Origin: Grimontia celer
GTDB taxonomy: Bacteria; Pseudomonadota; Gammaproteobacteria; Enterobacterales; Vibrionaceae
Reading direction: 5' to 3'
Length of the DNA stretch: 64,000 nucleotides
Assembly: GCF_900055185.1 (NCBI RefSeq)
Contig: NZ_FIZX01000001.1
Span: 2,232,001 to 2,296,000, forward strand
The position numbers were made by a program, and so were the translations under genes. The notes beneath the pieces were generated by a model. It worked only from the letters and a program-made list of their open reading frames with translations, was not told the DNA's origin and ran no database searches. Shown piece by piece: positions 1 to 8,858 of this stretch; the first letter of the stretch is position 1; each line of letters starts with the position of its first letter.

Positions 1-15
1 AAGTGACCCTCTCAT
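1..15 (-). CDS. fliS: FliS flagellin export chaperone, N-terminal fragment at window edge
   Basis: Only the first five codons are inside the window (M-R-G-S-L, read leftward from 15). This matches the N-terminus I remember for Vibrio FliS. A good ribosome binding site (TGAGGA) lies just upstream, and the gene follows flaI by 12 bp, the usual fliD-flaI-fliS order. FliS binds the flagellin C-terminus and keeps it unpolymerised in the cytoplasm. The call rests on five residues plus position. Confidence 0.7.
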
Positions 16-27
16 AACATTCCTCAC

Positions 28-327
28 CTACTCGAACTTTTTATAAATTTGCACTGACTGACGCCCTTTCTTAAAACGACTGGCATGGGCTGCAGCACTA
101 TCACGCTGTACTTTTATAAGGCTAAATAACTGCTCGGTTCTGGCGATTGCCTTTGACCATGCAGCTTGTTCCGGCTTTTCCGGCAACATCGTGATTTCTG
201 CCAGACATTGTTTTCTATGATTCAATAACCGTGCCATCTCACTGGAGTCAACAGGGTCTGAATTCAGTACCGTCAGGAGTTGTTCATCAATCTCTGACAG
301 TTGGGACAGCAAAGCTTGCATGTTCAT
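28..327 (-). CDS. flaI: FlaI / FliT-like flagellar chaperone
   Basis: A 99-residue, probably all-helical cytoplasmic protein. It sits between fliD (5 bp upstream) and fliS (12 bp downstream), exactly where Vibrio carries flaI and enterics carry fliT. FliT-type proteins bind the FliD cap protein before export and can feed back on flagellar gene expression; that role is inferred here from position, size and helical character rather than from a motif. The basic C-terminus (FKKGRQ) is notable. It must be translated from the fliD transcript, since no room for a promoter exists. Confidence 0.75.
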   Translation of the reverse strand: MNMQALLSQLSEIDEQLLTVLNSDPVDSSEMARLLNHRKQCLAEITMLPEKPEQAAWSKAIARTEQLFSLIKVQRDSAAAHASRFKKGRQSVQIYKKFE

Positions 328-332
328 CTCAC

Positions 333-1703
333 TTACATTGCCGGCATGATATTCATCATGGCGGACAGTTGAGATTGCATCTCTGCCATCGCGTTATCCA
401 TGGCGGAAAACTGCTTCAAGGTGCGGTTTTCCAAATCCTCCATTCGGCGATCCAGTTTGTCCTGCTCATCTTGCAGTCGAATTCGCTGATCGCCCAGGCT
501 GGATTCGCGGTTACGGATTGCACCGCCCACCCCGGTAAAATTCTGCACGGTTTCTTCTACTTTTCGGGCAAAGCCCTGATTACCACCGAAGAAACCTTCT
601 AACGCGCCGTAGTTACGCGTCAGTTGTTTGTCCAACAGGTTGTAGTTGATTTCCAAACGTCCATCCATTGTGGTGGAGATACCGAGCTCACTGAGTGTTT
701 TCAGTGAATCCGGAGCGCCTTCAATCGGCGTGGAAAACAACGAACGCATTTGGTTAACCGCTGAACGGATAACGCTGTCGCCAACCAATGGACCACCCTG
801 TTGGGTTTCCGGGTCGTATTTAGACAGCGCTTTAGTCACTTGATAGAAAGCGTTGTAAGCATCAACAAAGTCTTCCAGTGATGCTTTCACTGTGTCTCTG
901 TCTTCGTCCACATTGACAATCACAGGGCCATCTGAAGGAGACGTCAGTTGCGATACTTCAATCTCAACACCACGAATGGCGTCAGAAAACGTGTTGGTAT
1001 CGCTGGACACCGATGCCAGTCCGTCAATCAGAATGCGGGCGTCCAGAGCTGCCTGCATCTCATTCATCGAATTAGTTTGACTGGTAGGGTCATAGGCCAG
1101 TGCCTGCAGCGGTGACGTCACCGGCGCATTCACACTGACGGAAATTTGGTTATCTACACCTGTTTTATCACCACCGAGGATCAATCGCGCGCCACTGTCA
1201 TCATTGATAACGGACGCTTTGATACCAGGGTTATTTGCACTGCTGTTGATGGTGCGCACGATATCGAGCAGTGAACTGTTGTTCGCGTCGATATCAATGG
1301 TGGTGGTTCGACCGCCCAGACTCAGCGTGATTTGCCCTGCGCCAAAATCGGCTTTGGAATCTAAACCGTCAGAAACCAGTTTGTGGGACTGCGCGAGTTG
1401 CTGTACGTCGATGGAGTAGACGCCGGTAACGGCTTGGTGGTCAGCGGATGCGGAGACAGCTTCTTCGTTGTTTGAAACTGTACTCCGCGCCGCGAAGGTA
1501 TTGTTACGGCGAAAGTCATACATCAAATCTTTCATCGTATCGAGGGAAGTTTTGAGTCTACCGTAGGCGCTGATGTTAGTTTCAACATCGTTCAGGCCCT
1601 TAACGATTCGCTCCTGTTTAGGCGCACGCTCAGCTTCAACAATTTTGCTGACCATGGAGTTGATGTCCATGCCACTGCCAAGGCCCGTTGCGCTTAAACC
1701 CAT
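333..1703 (-). CDS. fliD: FliD flagellar filament cap protein (hook-associated protein 2)
   Basis: 456 residues, normal length for the family. The N-terminus has the family signature (GLGSGMDINSMVSKIV, about residues 7-22) and the C-terminal 70 residues are a heptad-rich coiled coil (RESSLGDQRIRLQDEQDKL region). These terminal helices form the pentameric cap leg that inserts flagellin subunits at the filament tip. The variable middle (about 60-330) forms the cap plate. It is secreted through the flagellar type III apparatus with FlaI/FliT as likely chaperone. It is preceded by flaG (16 bp) and followed by flaI (5 bp), so the three are one transcript. Confidence 0.96.
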   Translation of the reverse strand: MGLSATGLGSGMDINSMVSKIVEAERAPKQERIVKGLNDVETNISAYGRLKTSLDTMKDLMYDFRRNNTFAARSTVSNNEEAVSASADHQAVTGVYSIDVQQLAQSHKLVSDGLDSKADFGAGQITLSLGGRTTTIDIDANNSSLLDIVRTINSSANNPGIKASVINDDSGARLILGGDKTGVDNQISVSVNAPVTSPLQALAYDPTSQTNSMNEMQAALDARILIDGLASVSSDTNTFSDAIRGVEIEVSQLTSPSDGPVIVNVDEDRDTVKASLEDFVDAYNAFYQVTKALSKYDPETQQGGPLVGDSVIRSAVNQMRSLFSTPIEGAPDSLKTLSELGISTTMDGRLEINYNLLDKQLTRNYGALEGFFGGNQGFARKVEETVQNFTGVGGAIRNRESSLGDQRIRLQDEQDKLDRRMEDLENRTLKQFSAMDNAMAEMQSQLSAMMNIMPAM

Positions 1704-1719
1704 TTTTCACTTACCTCAG

Positions 1720-2142
1720 TTATACCTTTTCTGCAACCAGCCCCCTCGCATGAAGAGACAGTTGCTGTGCTAGCTCTAGCATTTCTTTCTCAGGAATCTG
1801 TCGGATGATGTCACCACTACTCATTTCATAGACAGTAACTACGCTTCTTCCAGAATTCTCATCGAGTCGAAATGACAAGCCTTTGTTAAAGGTAGACACA
1901 AACTCATCCAGTCGCTCAACCAGCATTTCGAGCTGTTCTTGCTGCATCTCCCGTGTATCTTCAAGTTTTTGGACTTGCTCTACACGGCGTTGAGACAGCT
2001 TTTCAACATTCTCTGCCATCTGCCGCTGGTTCGTGATGTTGGGTTGAGTCCCCTCCACAGATTGTTTACTGCTAGCAACTTTCGTGCCTGACTGTGGAGT
2101 CACATGAGACAGGGATGACGTTGAAACGGATGATAGGTCCAT
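1720..2142 (-). CDS. flaG: FlaG family flagellar protein
   Basis: 140 residues. The C-terminal two thirds carry the FlaG domain (FVSTFNKGLSFRLDENSGR, then a motif around SGDIIRQIPEKEML, about residues 82-125). The N-terminal 50 residues are Ser/Gln-rich and low-complexity. FlaG is encoded beside flagellins in polar flagellates, and its loss often changes filament length; the biochemical role is not settled. A strong ribosome binding site (AGGAGGT) precedes the ATG at 2142. It lies 66 bp downstream of flagellin 1 and may be reached by read-through, because the hairpin in the gap lacks a T-tract in this direction. Confidence 0.93.
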   Translation of the reverse strand: MDLSSVSTSSLSHVTPQSGTKVASSKQSVEGTQPNITNQRQMAENVEKLSQRRVEQVQKLEDTREMQQEQLEMLVERLDEFVSTFNKGLSFRLDENSGRSVVTVYEMSSGDIIRQIPEKEMLELAQQLSLHARGLVAEKV

Positions 2143-2166
2143 CGTAGTTCACCTCCTGTTAGCTAT

Positions 2167-2193
2167 TGACGGTGAGAGGCAAGCTCACCGTCA
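2167..2193. other. Stem-loop between flagellin 1 and flaG
   Basis: Perfect 10-bp inverted repeat (TGACGGTGAG and its complement) with a 7-nt loop. On the minus strand, the sense of flagellin 1 and flaG, no T-run follows it, so it looks more like an mRNA-stabilising or processing hairpin at the flagellin 3' end than a full terminator. A T-run exists only on the plus strand, where no gene ends. Confidence 0.6.
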
Positions 2194-2208
2194 TTTTTGG
2201 TCTTGCTA

Positions 2209-3348
2209 TTAGCCTAACAGGCTCAGTGCAGCTGACGGTGCTTGCTTCGCTTGTGCAAGTATAGACGTACCAGACTGCTGCAGTATCTGAGATTTGGTGA
2301 ACTGCGTCGTTTCCTTAGCAAAATCAACATCACGGATGCGGCTGTTAGATGCGCTAACGTTCTCGTTAACGTTATCCAGGTTAGCAATCGCGTGGCTCAG
2401 ACGGTTCTGCTTCGCACCCAGCTCTGCACGGTGTGAATCGATGTATTGCATCGCATTGTCCACCAGACCAACTGCGCGCTGTGCGCCACCTACAGTACTA
2501 ACGTCAACGTCTTGTACTGTTTGGTCAACTTTCGCTGCACCAGCGATACCCAGAGAGGTCGCCAGAGCACCGGTGAATGCTACGTCTGCACCAGATGCAG
2601 AAACAACTTGCAGTTCGCCGTTTTCAGTGACAGACGCAGATACTTTGCCGTCAGCCTGACCGTTGATGTAGGTAGCCACTTCTTCCACGTCATCGCCTGC
2701 TTTAGCAGAAACGTTAATGGTCGCAGTCGTACCGTCAGCATTGGTGATAGCCATAGACAGTGTTGAACCACCAGTTGCGGTCCAAGCAGCCATGTCAGCA
2801 GACGCAGCTACAGTCGCCTTATAGGTCGCACCACCCATCATCGCTTCGTCAGCACGGATATTCTTGAATTCCATGAAGACCGCTTCACCAGCGTCAGCAC
2901 CGATTTGGAATGCTTTTGTACCGTAAGTACCATTCAGCAGTTTCGCACCACCGAAAGACGTCGTTTCCGCGATACGGTTCAGTTCGTCTTGCAGGGCAAC
3001 GATTTCTTCTTGGATTGCCACACGCTCTTGGTCACCGTTAGCGCCGTTAGCAGATTGCAGTGACAGGTCACGCATACGCTGCAGGATGTTGGTGGATTCT
3101 TCCATCGCACCTTCAGCAGTTTGTGACATTGAGATACCGTCGTTTGCGTTACGTACTGCAACGTCTAGACCACGGCTTTGTGAAATCAGGCGGTTAGAGA
3201 TTTGCAGACCTGCTGCGTCATCCTTTGCGCTGTTGATACGGAAGCCCGAAGACAGACGCTCCATCGAATTGTTCAACGCGTCGGTTGAGCTGTTCAGGTA
3301 GCGCTGAGCGGTCATTGCAGGCACGTTAGTGTTTACTGTAATAGCCAT
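2209..3348 (-). CDS. Flagellin 1
   Basis: 379 residues. The conserved flagellin N-terminal D0/D1 region ([14 protein letters not shown], then [18 protein letters not shown], residues about 5-55) and C-terminal D1/D0 region (last 85 residues, ending [11 protein letters not shown]) are intact. The central 120 residues are Ala/Thr/Gly-rich and surface-type. It is the major building block of the polar filament, exported after FliS binding. By position next to flaG it matches V. cholerae flaA, but its promoters look like sigma-28 rather than sigma-54, so the letter assignment is left open. It is a tandem paralogue of flagellin 2 upstream. Confidence 0.95.
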   Translation of the reverse strand: MAITVNTNVPAMTAQRYLNSSTDALNNSMERLSSGFRINSAKDDAAGLQISNRLISQSRGLDVAVRNANDGISMSQTAEGAMEESTNILQRMRDLSLQSANGANGDQERVAIQEEIVALQDELNRIAETTSFGGAKLLNGTYGTKAFQIGADAGEAVFMEFKNIRADEAMMGGATYKATVAASADMAAWTATGGSTLSMAITNADGTTATINVSAKAGDDVEEVATYINGQADGKVSASVTENGELQVVSASGADVAFTGALATSLGIAGAAKVDQTVQDVDVSTVGGAQRAVGLVDNAMQYIDSHRAELGAKQNRLSHAIANLDNVNENVSASNSRIRDVDFAKETTQFTKSQILQQSGTSILAQAKQAPSAALSLLG

Positions 3349-3427
3349 AACTATTCTCCTTTGGTACTAAGTCCGGCTTCCGCCCAGCAACCCAGGGAAA
3401 ACCAGTTCTAAATCTCTCACAACCCAT

Positions 3428-3454
3428 GTAACGGCACGTTTGGAAAAACCTTTA
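3428..3454 (-). promoter_or_regulatory. Sigma-28 (FliA) promoter of flagellin 1, proximal
   Basis: Read leftward: TAAAGGTT, 11 nt, GCCGTTAC, close to the FliA consensus TAAAGTTT-N11-GCCGATAA. It would start transcription about 73 nt before the flagellin 1 ATG. Confidence 0.55.
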
Positions 3455-3526
3455 CACCTTTTTTCCTACTTTTTTTACAAGCCACCGTGGAGGGTGAAAA
3501 GCCGTAAAATCATGGTGCTATGAAGG

Positions 3527-3553
3527 TTTTCGCCTTAGTGGGGAAAAACTTTA
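3527..3553 (-). promoter_or_regulatory. Second, distal sigma-28-like promoter of flagellin 1
   Basis: Read leftward: TAAAGTTT (perfect -35), 11 nt, GGCGAAAA (6 of 8 for the -10). It would give a leader of about 170 nt. The rest of the 372-bp gap holds only these promoters and the terminator of flagellin 2. Confidence 0.4.
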
Positions 3554-3672
3554 GTGATGATTTTAAAAATTTGTCGACAAAAGCAGATAGAAAGACAGAA
3601 AACCCAGTAATAACAAGGCTTAGGGAAAGAAGTAATGATTAGGAGGTTCAGGCTATTTGCTGAAAAAAAACA

Positions 3673-3700
3673 CAAAAAAAGCGGCAATGGCTTGCCGCTT
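3673..3700 (-). terminator. Terminator of flagellin 2
   Basis: Inverted repeat AAGCGGCAA/TTGCCGCTT (3679-3700) followed on the minus strand by a run of T. The stem arms also contain the heptamer GCGGCAA that recurs near flagellar sigma-54 promoters. Confidence 0.85.
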
Positions 3701-3720
3701 TTCGGGTTCTACAATCCAGA

Positions 3721-4863
3721 TTACTGGAGCAGATTGAGCGCCGCCTGTGGCAACTGTTTCGCTTGAGCAAGAATAGAGGTACTTGCCTGCTGCAGGATTT
3801 GGCCTTTGGTGAGCTCTGTTGTTTCTTTCGCGAAGTCGGTATCGCGGATGCGGCTGTTAGACGCAGAAACATTCTCTTGGATGTTGGAAAGGTTACTGAT
3901 GGTGTGGCTCAAGCGGTTTTGCTTCGCACCCAAATCAGCACGCTGACTATCAATATACTGCATGGCTGAGTCGATAATACCCACCGCCATTTGTGCACCA
4001 CCAGCATCACTGACATCAATGTCTTGCGCCGTGGTTGCTGCACCTGCGCCAGTGACCAGGCCCAGAGATGTTGCCAAACCACCACCAAAGGTTACGTTGC
4101 CAGAGAGCTTCTCTTCCGCAACGAAAATCTGTAGTTGGCCAGCTTCATCAACAGACGCCGTCACCATCTCGTCAGACTGACCATTAATATAGGTCGCCAC
4201 TTCCTCGATATCATCGCCCACTTTCGCGTCAATATTCAGGTTGATGGTGTTACCGTCTTTGGTCGTAAACGCCATGGTCAGAGTTGCGGCTGTACTTGCC
4301 ACTTCCCAACCCGCTGATTTACCGTTTGCGGCAATAAACTCGGTACCACCCATTCGGAAATCATCAGCACGAATACTGGTTAAGCCCATAATGATGGCCT
4401 CACCCGAATCAGCACCAATTTGGAAAGATGCTTCACCGAAAGAACCATTCAACAGTCGACGGCCACCAAACGCAGTGGTTTCTGCAATACGGTTAAGTTC
4501 GTCTTGAAGTGCTGACACTTCTTCCTGAATCGCGATACGTTCAGACTTACCATTCGCACCATTTGCCGATTGCAGAGACAGGTCACGCATACGTTGCAGG
4601 ATATTTGTGGATTCCTGCATTGCACCTTCTGCAGTTTGGGCAATTGAGATACCGTCATTAGCGTTGCGCATCGCAACATCTAGGCCACGGGTCTGGGCGA
4701 TGAGTCGGTTCGAAATCTGCAGACCAGCGGCGTCATCTTTCGCACTGTTGATCCGACTACCAGACGACAAGCGTTCCATCGACGTATTTAGATCGTTTGT
4801 CGACTTGTTCAGGTAACGCTGCGCAGTCATCGCAGACACGTTGGTGTTAACTGTTACACCCAT
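3721..4863 (-). CDS. Flagellin 2
   Basis: 380 residues with intact flagellin ends ([16 protein letters not shown] at the start, last residues [10 protein letters not shown]) and a divergent centre. Its termini are nearly identical to flagellin 1 while the middle differs, as expected for tandem duplicates under filament-assembly constraint. It has its own terminator and a candidate sigma-54 promoter 140 nt upstream, so it is transcribed separately from flagellin 1. A TPR-glycosyltransferase gene is divergently transcribed from the other side of the 492-bp upstream gap, and one of the two flagellins is the obvious candidate substrate (inference). Confidence 0.95.
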   Translation of the reverse strand: MGVTVNTNVSAMTAQRYLNKSTNDLNTSMERLSSGSRINSAKDDAAGLQISNRLIAQTRGLDVAMRNANDGISIAQTAEGAMQESTNILQRMRDLSLQSANGANGKSERIAIQEEVSALQDELNRIAETTAFGGRRLLNGSFGEASFQIGADSGEAIIMGLTSIRADDFRMGGTEFIAANGKSAGWEVASTAATLTMAFTTKDGNTINLNIDAKVGDDIEEVATYINGQSDEMVTASVDEAGQLQIFVAEEKLSGNVTFGGGLATSLGLVTGAGAATTAQDIDVSDAGGAQMAVGIIDSAMQYIDSQRADLGAKQNRLSHTISNLSNIQENVSASNSRIRDTDFAKETTELTKGQILQQASTSILAQAKQLPQAALNLLQ

Positions 4864-5001
4864 TTTGCTCTCCTTTGACTTTCGCGTATTTTGCGAAACA
4901 GCCTACCCGCGACAAACTTGTCCGAATGTAGAAGCGGGACCAGCCTTCAGTTCGTTATCAGGAACGGTATCAGTGCAACTGACACCTCATGCCGAATGTT
5001 A

Positions 5002-5017
5002 TTCAAATAGCATGCCA
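5002..5017 (-). promoter_or_regulatory. Sigma-54-like promoter of flagellin 2
   Basis: Leftward reading TGGCATGCTATTTGAA fits TGGCAYR-N4-TTGCW except that the -12 dinucleotide is GA, not GC. The same variant occurs before flgK and flgA. A weaker sigma-28-like alternative lies nearer the gene (around 4895-4921). Confidence 0.4.
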
Positions 5018-5113
5018 ATTTTTGGAAAGTCTTGTTTATCATCAACTTAGGAGCAATGAGAGCGGAGTCGATTAACAAAACGGCAAATAATTTGATTTTC
5101 TCCTCAAGAAAAT

Positions 5114-5126
5114 CGGCAACTTGCCG
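5114..5126. promoter_or_regulatory. Palindrome CGGCAACTTGCCG between divergent flagellar promoters
   Basis: A perfect 13-bp palindrome (one central base) lying between the sigma-54-like promoter of flagellin 2 and that of the glycosyltransferase gene. It is a candidate enhancer site for an activator such as FlrC; function inferred from position only. Apart from this and the two promoters, the 492-bp gap shows nothing recognisable. Confidence 0.4.
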
Positions 5127-5281
5127 CCTCCGGTCATTGCCTCCTCATAACCATAGCACCAGATCTTGTAATTAAGAGGGATGAATCACATTTTGTTCGA
5201 ATAAATTTTCATTCTCAAAACAGAGACAAAGCAGTCTGCCCTTTATACACGTGCGAATTTATCCATAAAGTAAACGTCTTT

Positions 5282-5297
5282 CGGCACGGTATTTGCT
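5282..5297 (+). promoter_or_regulatory. Sigma-54 promoter of the TPR-glycosyltransferase gene
   Basis: CGGCACGGTATTTGCT matches TGGCACG-N4-TTGCT at every conserved position except the first T. The invariant GG and GC are 10 nt apart as required. Transcription would begin near 5309, 47 nt before the ATG at 5356. Confidence 0.65.
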
Positions 5298-5355
5298 GTC
5301 TTTTATTTAGTTTAAAAACTTAAGTTTTTCGCACGAATAACTATATGGATTCCTT

Positions 5356-7452
5356 ATGAACAATCCCTCCCAAGCCAATGAAAGTGCTATGACACTGGAA
5401 CAAGCGTTTGAGCATGGCGTTTCGCTCTATCAACATCAGAAAAAACGCGAAGCCAGAGAGGTGTTCGAACAAATTCTTTCTCATGCTCCCGATGCCTTGC
5501 CTGTACTGCAAGTACTGGCGGTGATGGACAGCGAAGAAGGTGCTTGGCAAGAGGCACTGAAAAAGCTGGATCATGCGCTGACCGTTGAGCCAGGCGATGC
5601 TTCAATCCTGTTTGATAAAGCGACGCTGCTGGCACAAAACGGGATGAATAAAGACGCTCTTGAGATTGTGGACGCCTTGCTTGGCGTGGCACCGGATCAC
5701 CAAGAGCTGCTCGCCATGCGGCAACAACTTACCGCCGCTATCGGTAAACTGGGCGAAAGCCGTCGCACAGCAAAGCAGATGAACCAGGTTGCCTCGCAGA
5801 AAAATGCTGCCATGGACGCCGAAGTATTGGAAACCCTCTCCCTCGCCAACCAAATGGTGGCAAGCGGCAATCTGGATCAGGCTAAACAGCTTTTTAATGC
5901 CGTGATCAGCGTAGCTGGCGACAATCCTTCAGCTTTACTAGGTTTGGCGAAGCTATACATGGGCGAAGAAAACTTTGGCCTTGCCCGCCAAAACCTACTG
6001 CGTGCATTTGATGAAGACACGTCAGAAAAAGAAATTGTGGTTCTACTTAGCCACAGTGCAATCAAGATTGAAGATTTCAAAGCAGCGCGTGATCATGCCC
6101 GCTTCGGCCTGAACGCCTGGCCAGCCGAGCCACTGTTTTGCCGCTTGATTGTGCTCAGCTACGAAAAAGAAGAAAACTGGCTGGAAGCCTACCGACAAGC
6201 CAAGACCTTTATTAAGCAATATCCGACCGACACGGATTTGCTGAACAGACTGGCGACAGCAAGCTTCCAGTTACTTCGAACGCGTCATAACTTCACGCCC
6301 GCAGCCATTTTGGAGTGTCAGCAACACATTCAGCAAGCGGCAGGCGTCGCCAATGAAGAAAACAAGCTGCGTCTTTCCACTTATCTTGCTGAGGTTCTTT
6401 GGTACAAGGGTGAAGCCAAAGCATCAAAAGCTTTGCTTGAAGATTACATTTCAAAGTATCCGGATGATGTGGAGGCAGGCTTTAACGTCAGCTTTGTTTA
6501 CCGCACCCTCGGCGAATGGGAAAACTATTACCGCGCCAATGAATTGGGCCTGACCTGTCATCGTCGCTTGCGTTACAGCGGCAACATGCCGCAATGGAAC
6601 CTTGAGCGCCCGAAAGATGACGTTGTTCTGGTCATGCCAGAACAGGGGGTTGGCGACGAAATTCTTTACTTCCATAACCTTGCCATGGTGCTGGAAAACA
6701 CCCAAAAGGTCTATGTGGCCTGTGATCCGCGCTTGGAATCAGTGCTCAACCGCGCTTACCCAGAAGCCATCATGGTGCCTATTAAGCGCATTGAAGGCGA
6801 AGACATTCATATCCCTGAAGAAGTCATGAACGACATTACGTCCTGGGTTGCCGGTGGCAGCCTGGCTGGCATCTGCTTTGAAAAACATGGCCGCCATGTT
6901 TACCAGTCCGGATATGTGAATTTGCCGGAAGACACCAAAGCGCACTGGCAATCCAAGTTGACTGAAGTCCGTCACCAACATGCAGAGAAGAAATTGATTG
7001 GTATTTGCTGGCGAAGTGGCCTTGCTGCGGCAACACGTAACATCCACTACTTGATTGCGGAAGAAGTCGCGCATTTAGTGAAGCAGTTTCCAGACGCAGT
7101 GTTTATCAATCTCCAATACGGTGATTGCAGCAAAGAACTTAACAAGATTGAAAAGCTCTCTGGCATCAGAGTGTTGCAGCTTGAAGGGCTGGATCTGCGT
7201 GATGATTTTGACGGTACAGCTGCCGTCATCAAAGGATTGGATGCGGTGATCACTGCGGGTACCGCAGTACACCGCCTGACTACTGCTGTTGGCACCCCTT
7301 GCCACGTATTCTTTGCGGGCACGGAAGAGTCTGATTTCAACCAGCCTGAATCTTTGTATTGCGACATCGAGTTTGGTTACTTCTATCCACCTATGCTGGA
7401 AAACAAATATCCGCTGCTAGAATCGATTGCCCGGCACATTCAGGCAAGCTGA
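5356..7452 (+). CDS. TPR protein with C-terminal GT-B glycosyltransferase-like domain; candidate flagellin glycosyltransferase
   Basis: 698 residues, no signal peptide. Residues about 10-400 are helical TPR-type repeats (for example AREVFEQILSHAPDALP, QAKQLFNAVISVAGDNPSAL, ASKALLEDYISKYPDDVEA). Residues about 420-695 resemble the glycosyltransferase half of bacterial TPR/OGT-like enzymes: E429-QGVGDE435, G549-ICWRSG555, then INLQYGD, and near the end ITAGTAVHRLTTAVGTP, a typical nucleotide-sugar loop. Caulobacter FlmG has the same TPR-plus-GT layout and glycosylates flagellin in the cytoplasm. The gene is divergent from the flagellins and has a flagellar-type sigma-54 promoter, supporting the same role; sugar donor and acceptor sites are unknown. 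No sugar-biosynthesis genes accompany it. It could instead be a structural chaperone-like TPR protein with a degenerate GT domain. Confidence 0.7.
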   Translation: MNNPSQANESAMTLEQAFEHGVSLYQHQKKREAREVFEQILSHAPDALPVLQVLAVMDSEEGAWQEALKKLDHALTVEPGDASILFDKATLLAQNGMNKDALEIVDALLGVAPDHQELLAMRQQLTAAIGKLGESRRTAKQMNQVASQKNAAMDAEVLETLSLANQMVASGNLDQAKQLFNAVISVAGDNPSALLGLAKLYMGEENFGLARQNLLRAFDEDTSEKEIVVLLSHSAIKIEDFKAARDHARFGLNAWPAEPLFCRLIVLSYEKEENWLEAYRQAKTFIKQYPTDTDLLNRLATASFQLLRTRHNFTPAAILECQQHIQQAAGVANEENKLRLSTYLAEVLWYKGEAKASKALLEDYISKYPDDVEAGFNVSFVYRTLGEWENYYRANELGLTCHRRLRYSGNMPQWNLERPKDDVVLVMPEQGVGDEILYFHNLAMVLENTQKVYVACDPRLESVLNRAYPEAIMVPIKRIEGEDIHIPEEVMNDITSWVAGGSLAGICFEKHGRHVYQSGYVNLPEDTKAHWQSKLTEVRHQHAEKKLIGICWRSGLAAATRNIHYLIAEEVAHLVKQFPDAVFINLQYGDCSKELNKIEKLSGIRVLQLEGLDLRDDFDGTAAVIKGLDAVITAGTAVHRLTTAVGTPCHVFFAGTEESDFNQPESLYCDIEFGYFYPPMLENKYPLLESIARHIQAS

Positions 7453-7465
7453 TTCAAATCCGAAT

Positions 7466-7500
7466 AAAATGGCCGCATCAGTTTGATGCGGCCATTTTTT
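7466..7500 (+). terminator. Terminator after the TPR-glycosyltransferase gene
   Basis: 12-bp perfect stem (ATGGCCGCATCA and complement, 3-nt loop) followed by six T. Confidence 0.92.
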
Positions 7501-7508
7501 ATCTGAAT

Positions 7509-7604
7509 TCACTGGGCATATTCTTTCGGCGTGCAGCCTTCCCAGCGCCGTAACGCACGATGAAAGGCCCGTGGCTCTGAAACGTTCAGCAGATGCCGAA
7601 CTTT
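7509..7604 (-). pseudogene. Remnant of an AraC-family regulator C-terminus
   Basis: An open stretch of 31 codons, bounded upstream by a stop at 7605-7607, reads KVRHLLNVSEPRAFHRAL and continues RRWEGCTPKEYAQ before the stop at 7509. This is the second helix-turn-helix end of AraC proteins (usual form LLGFSEPSAFHRAFKRW.G.TP..YR). No start codon or the rest of the protein is present. It sits just downstream of the MFS gene, so it probably records a lost gene. Confidence 0.7.
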
Positions 7605-7637
7605 TCAGAGTATTCTCTTACATTTCAGCAGCCTGTT

Positions 7638-8858
7638 TTACGCTTCCGCCGCAATGCTTGATGTGCATGGAGGGCGTCGGGTCTCCCTAGCCGAAAGTAA
7701 AAGCAAACCAAAAGCAACGGCACCTGCTGCCAGCATCGCGAGAATCACTGTATGGTAATTATGAAGCTCGGCCACAAAGCCCACTGTTACACTGGACGCC
7801 AGGCTTGCCATCATAATGGCGTTATTGAACAAAGTGGTCGCTACGCCCATCTGATTTGGCATTTTGTTCTGAATCACCACCATACCCAGGCTGGCACTGA
7901 TGCCTACAGCCAAGCCGTTCAATAATTGCAGCGCGTACATTTGCCACAGTGCATCGGCATTAAACAGCAAACTATAGAAAGTACAGGCTGACGCAGCGCT
8001 CAGCACCATCAAACGTTGTGGGGCAACTTTGGCAGCCCAAAGGCCAGCCAACACCATCACCGGAATTTCAACGAATGCCGCCAAGCCGAGCAACTGGCCT
8101 GCCACTGACCCTGCCATATCGAGCTCCTTCGTCACATACAAAGGAATCGACATGACATACATGTTGTTGGCCAAAAACAACATGAATACCGCCCCCAGAT
8201 ATAGCGGCGCTCCCGGAATTTTGCGCCATGATTGACGCACTTCCACTTCACCTGTGGAATCGGCTTCTTTGATTTTGGTTGACGGGAACATACGCCAAAC
8301 AATCAACACCGAAATAACCATAGTGACAGCGGCAAACAGGAATGCGCCGTTAAAACCGAAGGCATCGTACAGGATGAAAGCCAGTGGCGGGCCAATTACC
8401 CAAGACAAGGACATCATGGCGCGCATCAGCGATACAAACAGCGTGCTGTTATCGCCGAGGTTCTTGTCCGCAAACTCGCGGCCAAGAGCAAACGTTTGTG
8501 GCAAAGCTGCTGCCGAAAAACTCGAGATGAAGATCATCACAGCCAAGGCCAGATAAAAATCGCGGATCATCATGAACAACACCATGACGACGATAAACGC
8601 GCTTTGAGCCAACAAGATAATTTGGCGGCGATCCCAACCCACATCTGACAACTTGGCAATACGCTGTGAAACAATCACACCGCTAAAAATCGAGATGGCG
8701 AGAAACACGCCCATTTGCAGCGGTGTTGCGTCCAATCCATCGACAACAAAAATCCCTAAAAGTGGATAGAAAAAGCCACCGCCGAGACCAGCAAACAAGC
8801 TGACCAGCAGGTAACAAAGCGCGGCTTTATTGGTCAAAAAACTTACGTAGTTTTTCAT
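7638..8858 (-). CDS. MFS transporter, sugar efflux (SetA/SotB-like)
   Basis: 406 residues with 12 predicted membrane segments and the MFS cytoplasmic loop after TM2 (RIAKLSDVGWDRRQII, about residues 66-81). The pattern of small residues in TM1 (LFAGLGGGFFYPLLGIF) and the GFNGAF/PSTK region recall the sugar-efflux Set family, which exports sugars or sugar analogues by proton antiport in the inner membrane. The family call is from overall resemblance; the substrate is unknown. It is divergent from an AraC-type regulator with a 191-bp gap, a common arrangement for a regulator controlling its transporter. Confidence 0.75.
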   Translation of the reverse strand: MKNYVSFLTNKAALCYLLVSLFAGLGGGFFYPLLGIFVVDGLDATPLQMGVFLAISIFSGVIVSQRIAKLSDVGWDRRQIILLAQSAFIVVMVLFMMIRDFYLALAVMIFISSFSAAALPQTFALGREFADKNLGDNSTLFVSLMRAMMSLSWVIGPPLAFILYDAFGFNGAFLFAAVTMVISVLIVWRMFPSTKIKEADSTGEVEVRQSWRKIPGAPLYLGAVFMLFLANNMYVMSIPLYVTKELDMAGSVAGQLLGLAAFVEIPVMVLAGLWAAKVAPQRLMVLSAASACTFYSLLFNADALWQMYALQLLNGLAVGISASLGMVVIQNKMPNQMGVATTLFNNAIMMASLASSVTVGFVAELHNYHTVILAMLAAGAVAFGLLLLSARETRRPPCTSSIAAEA

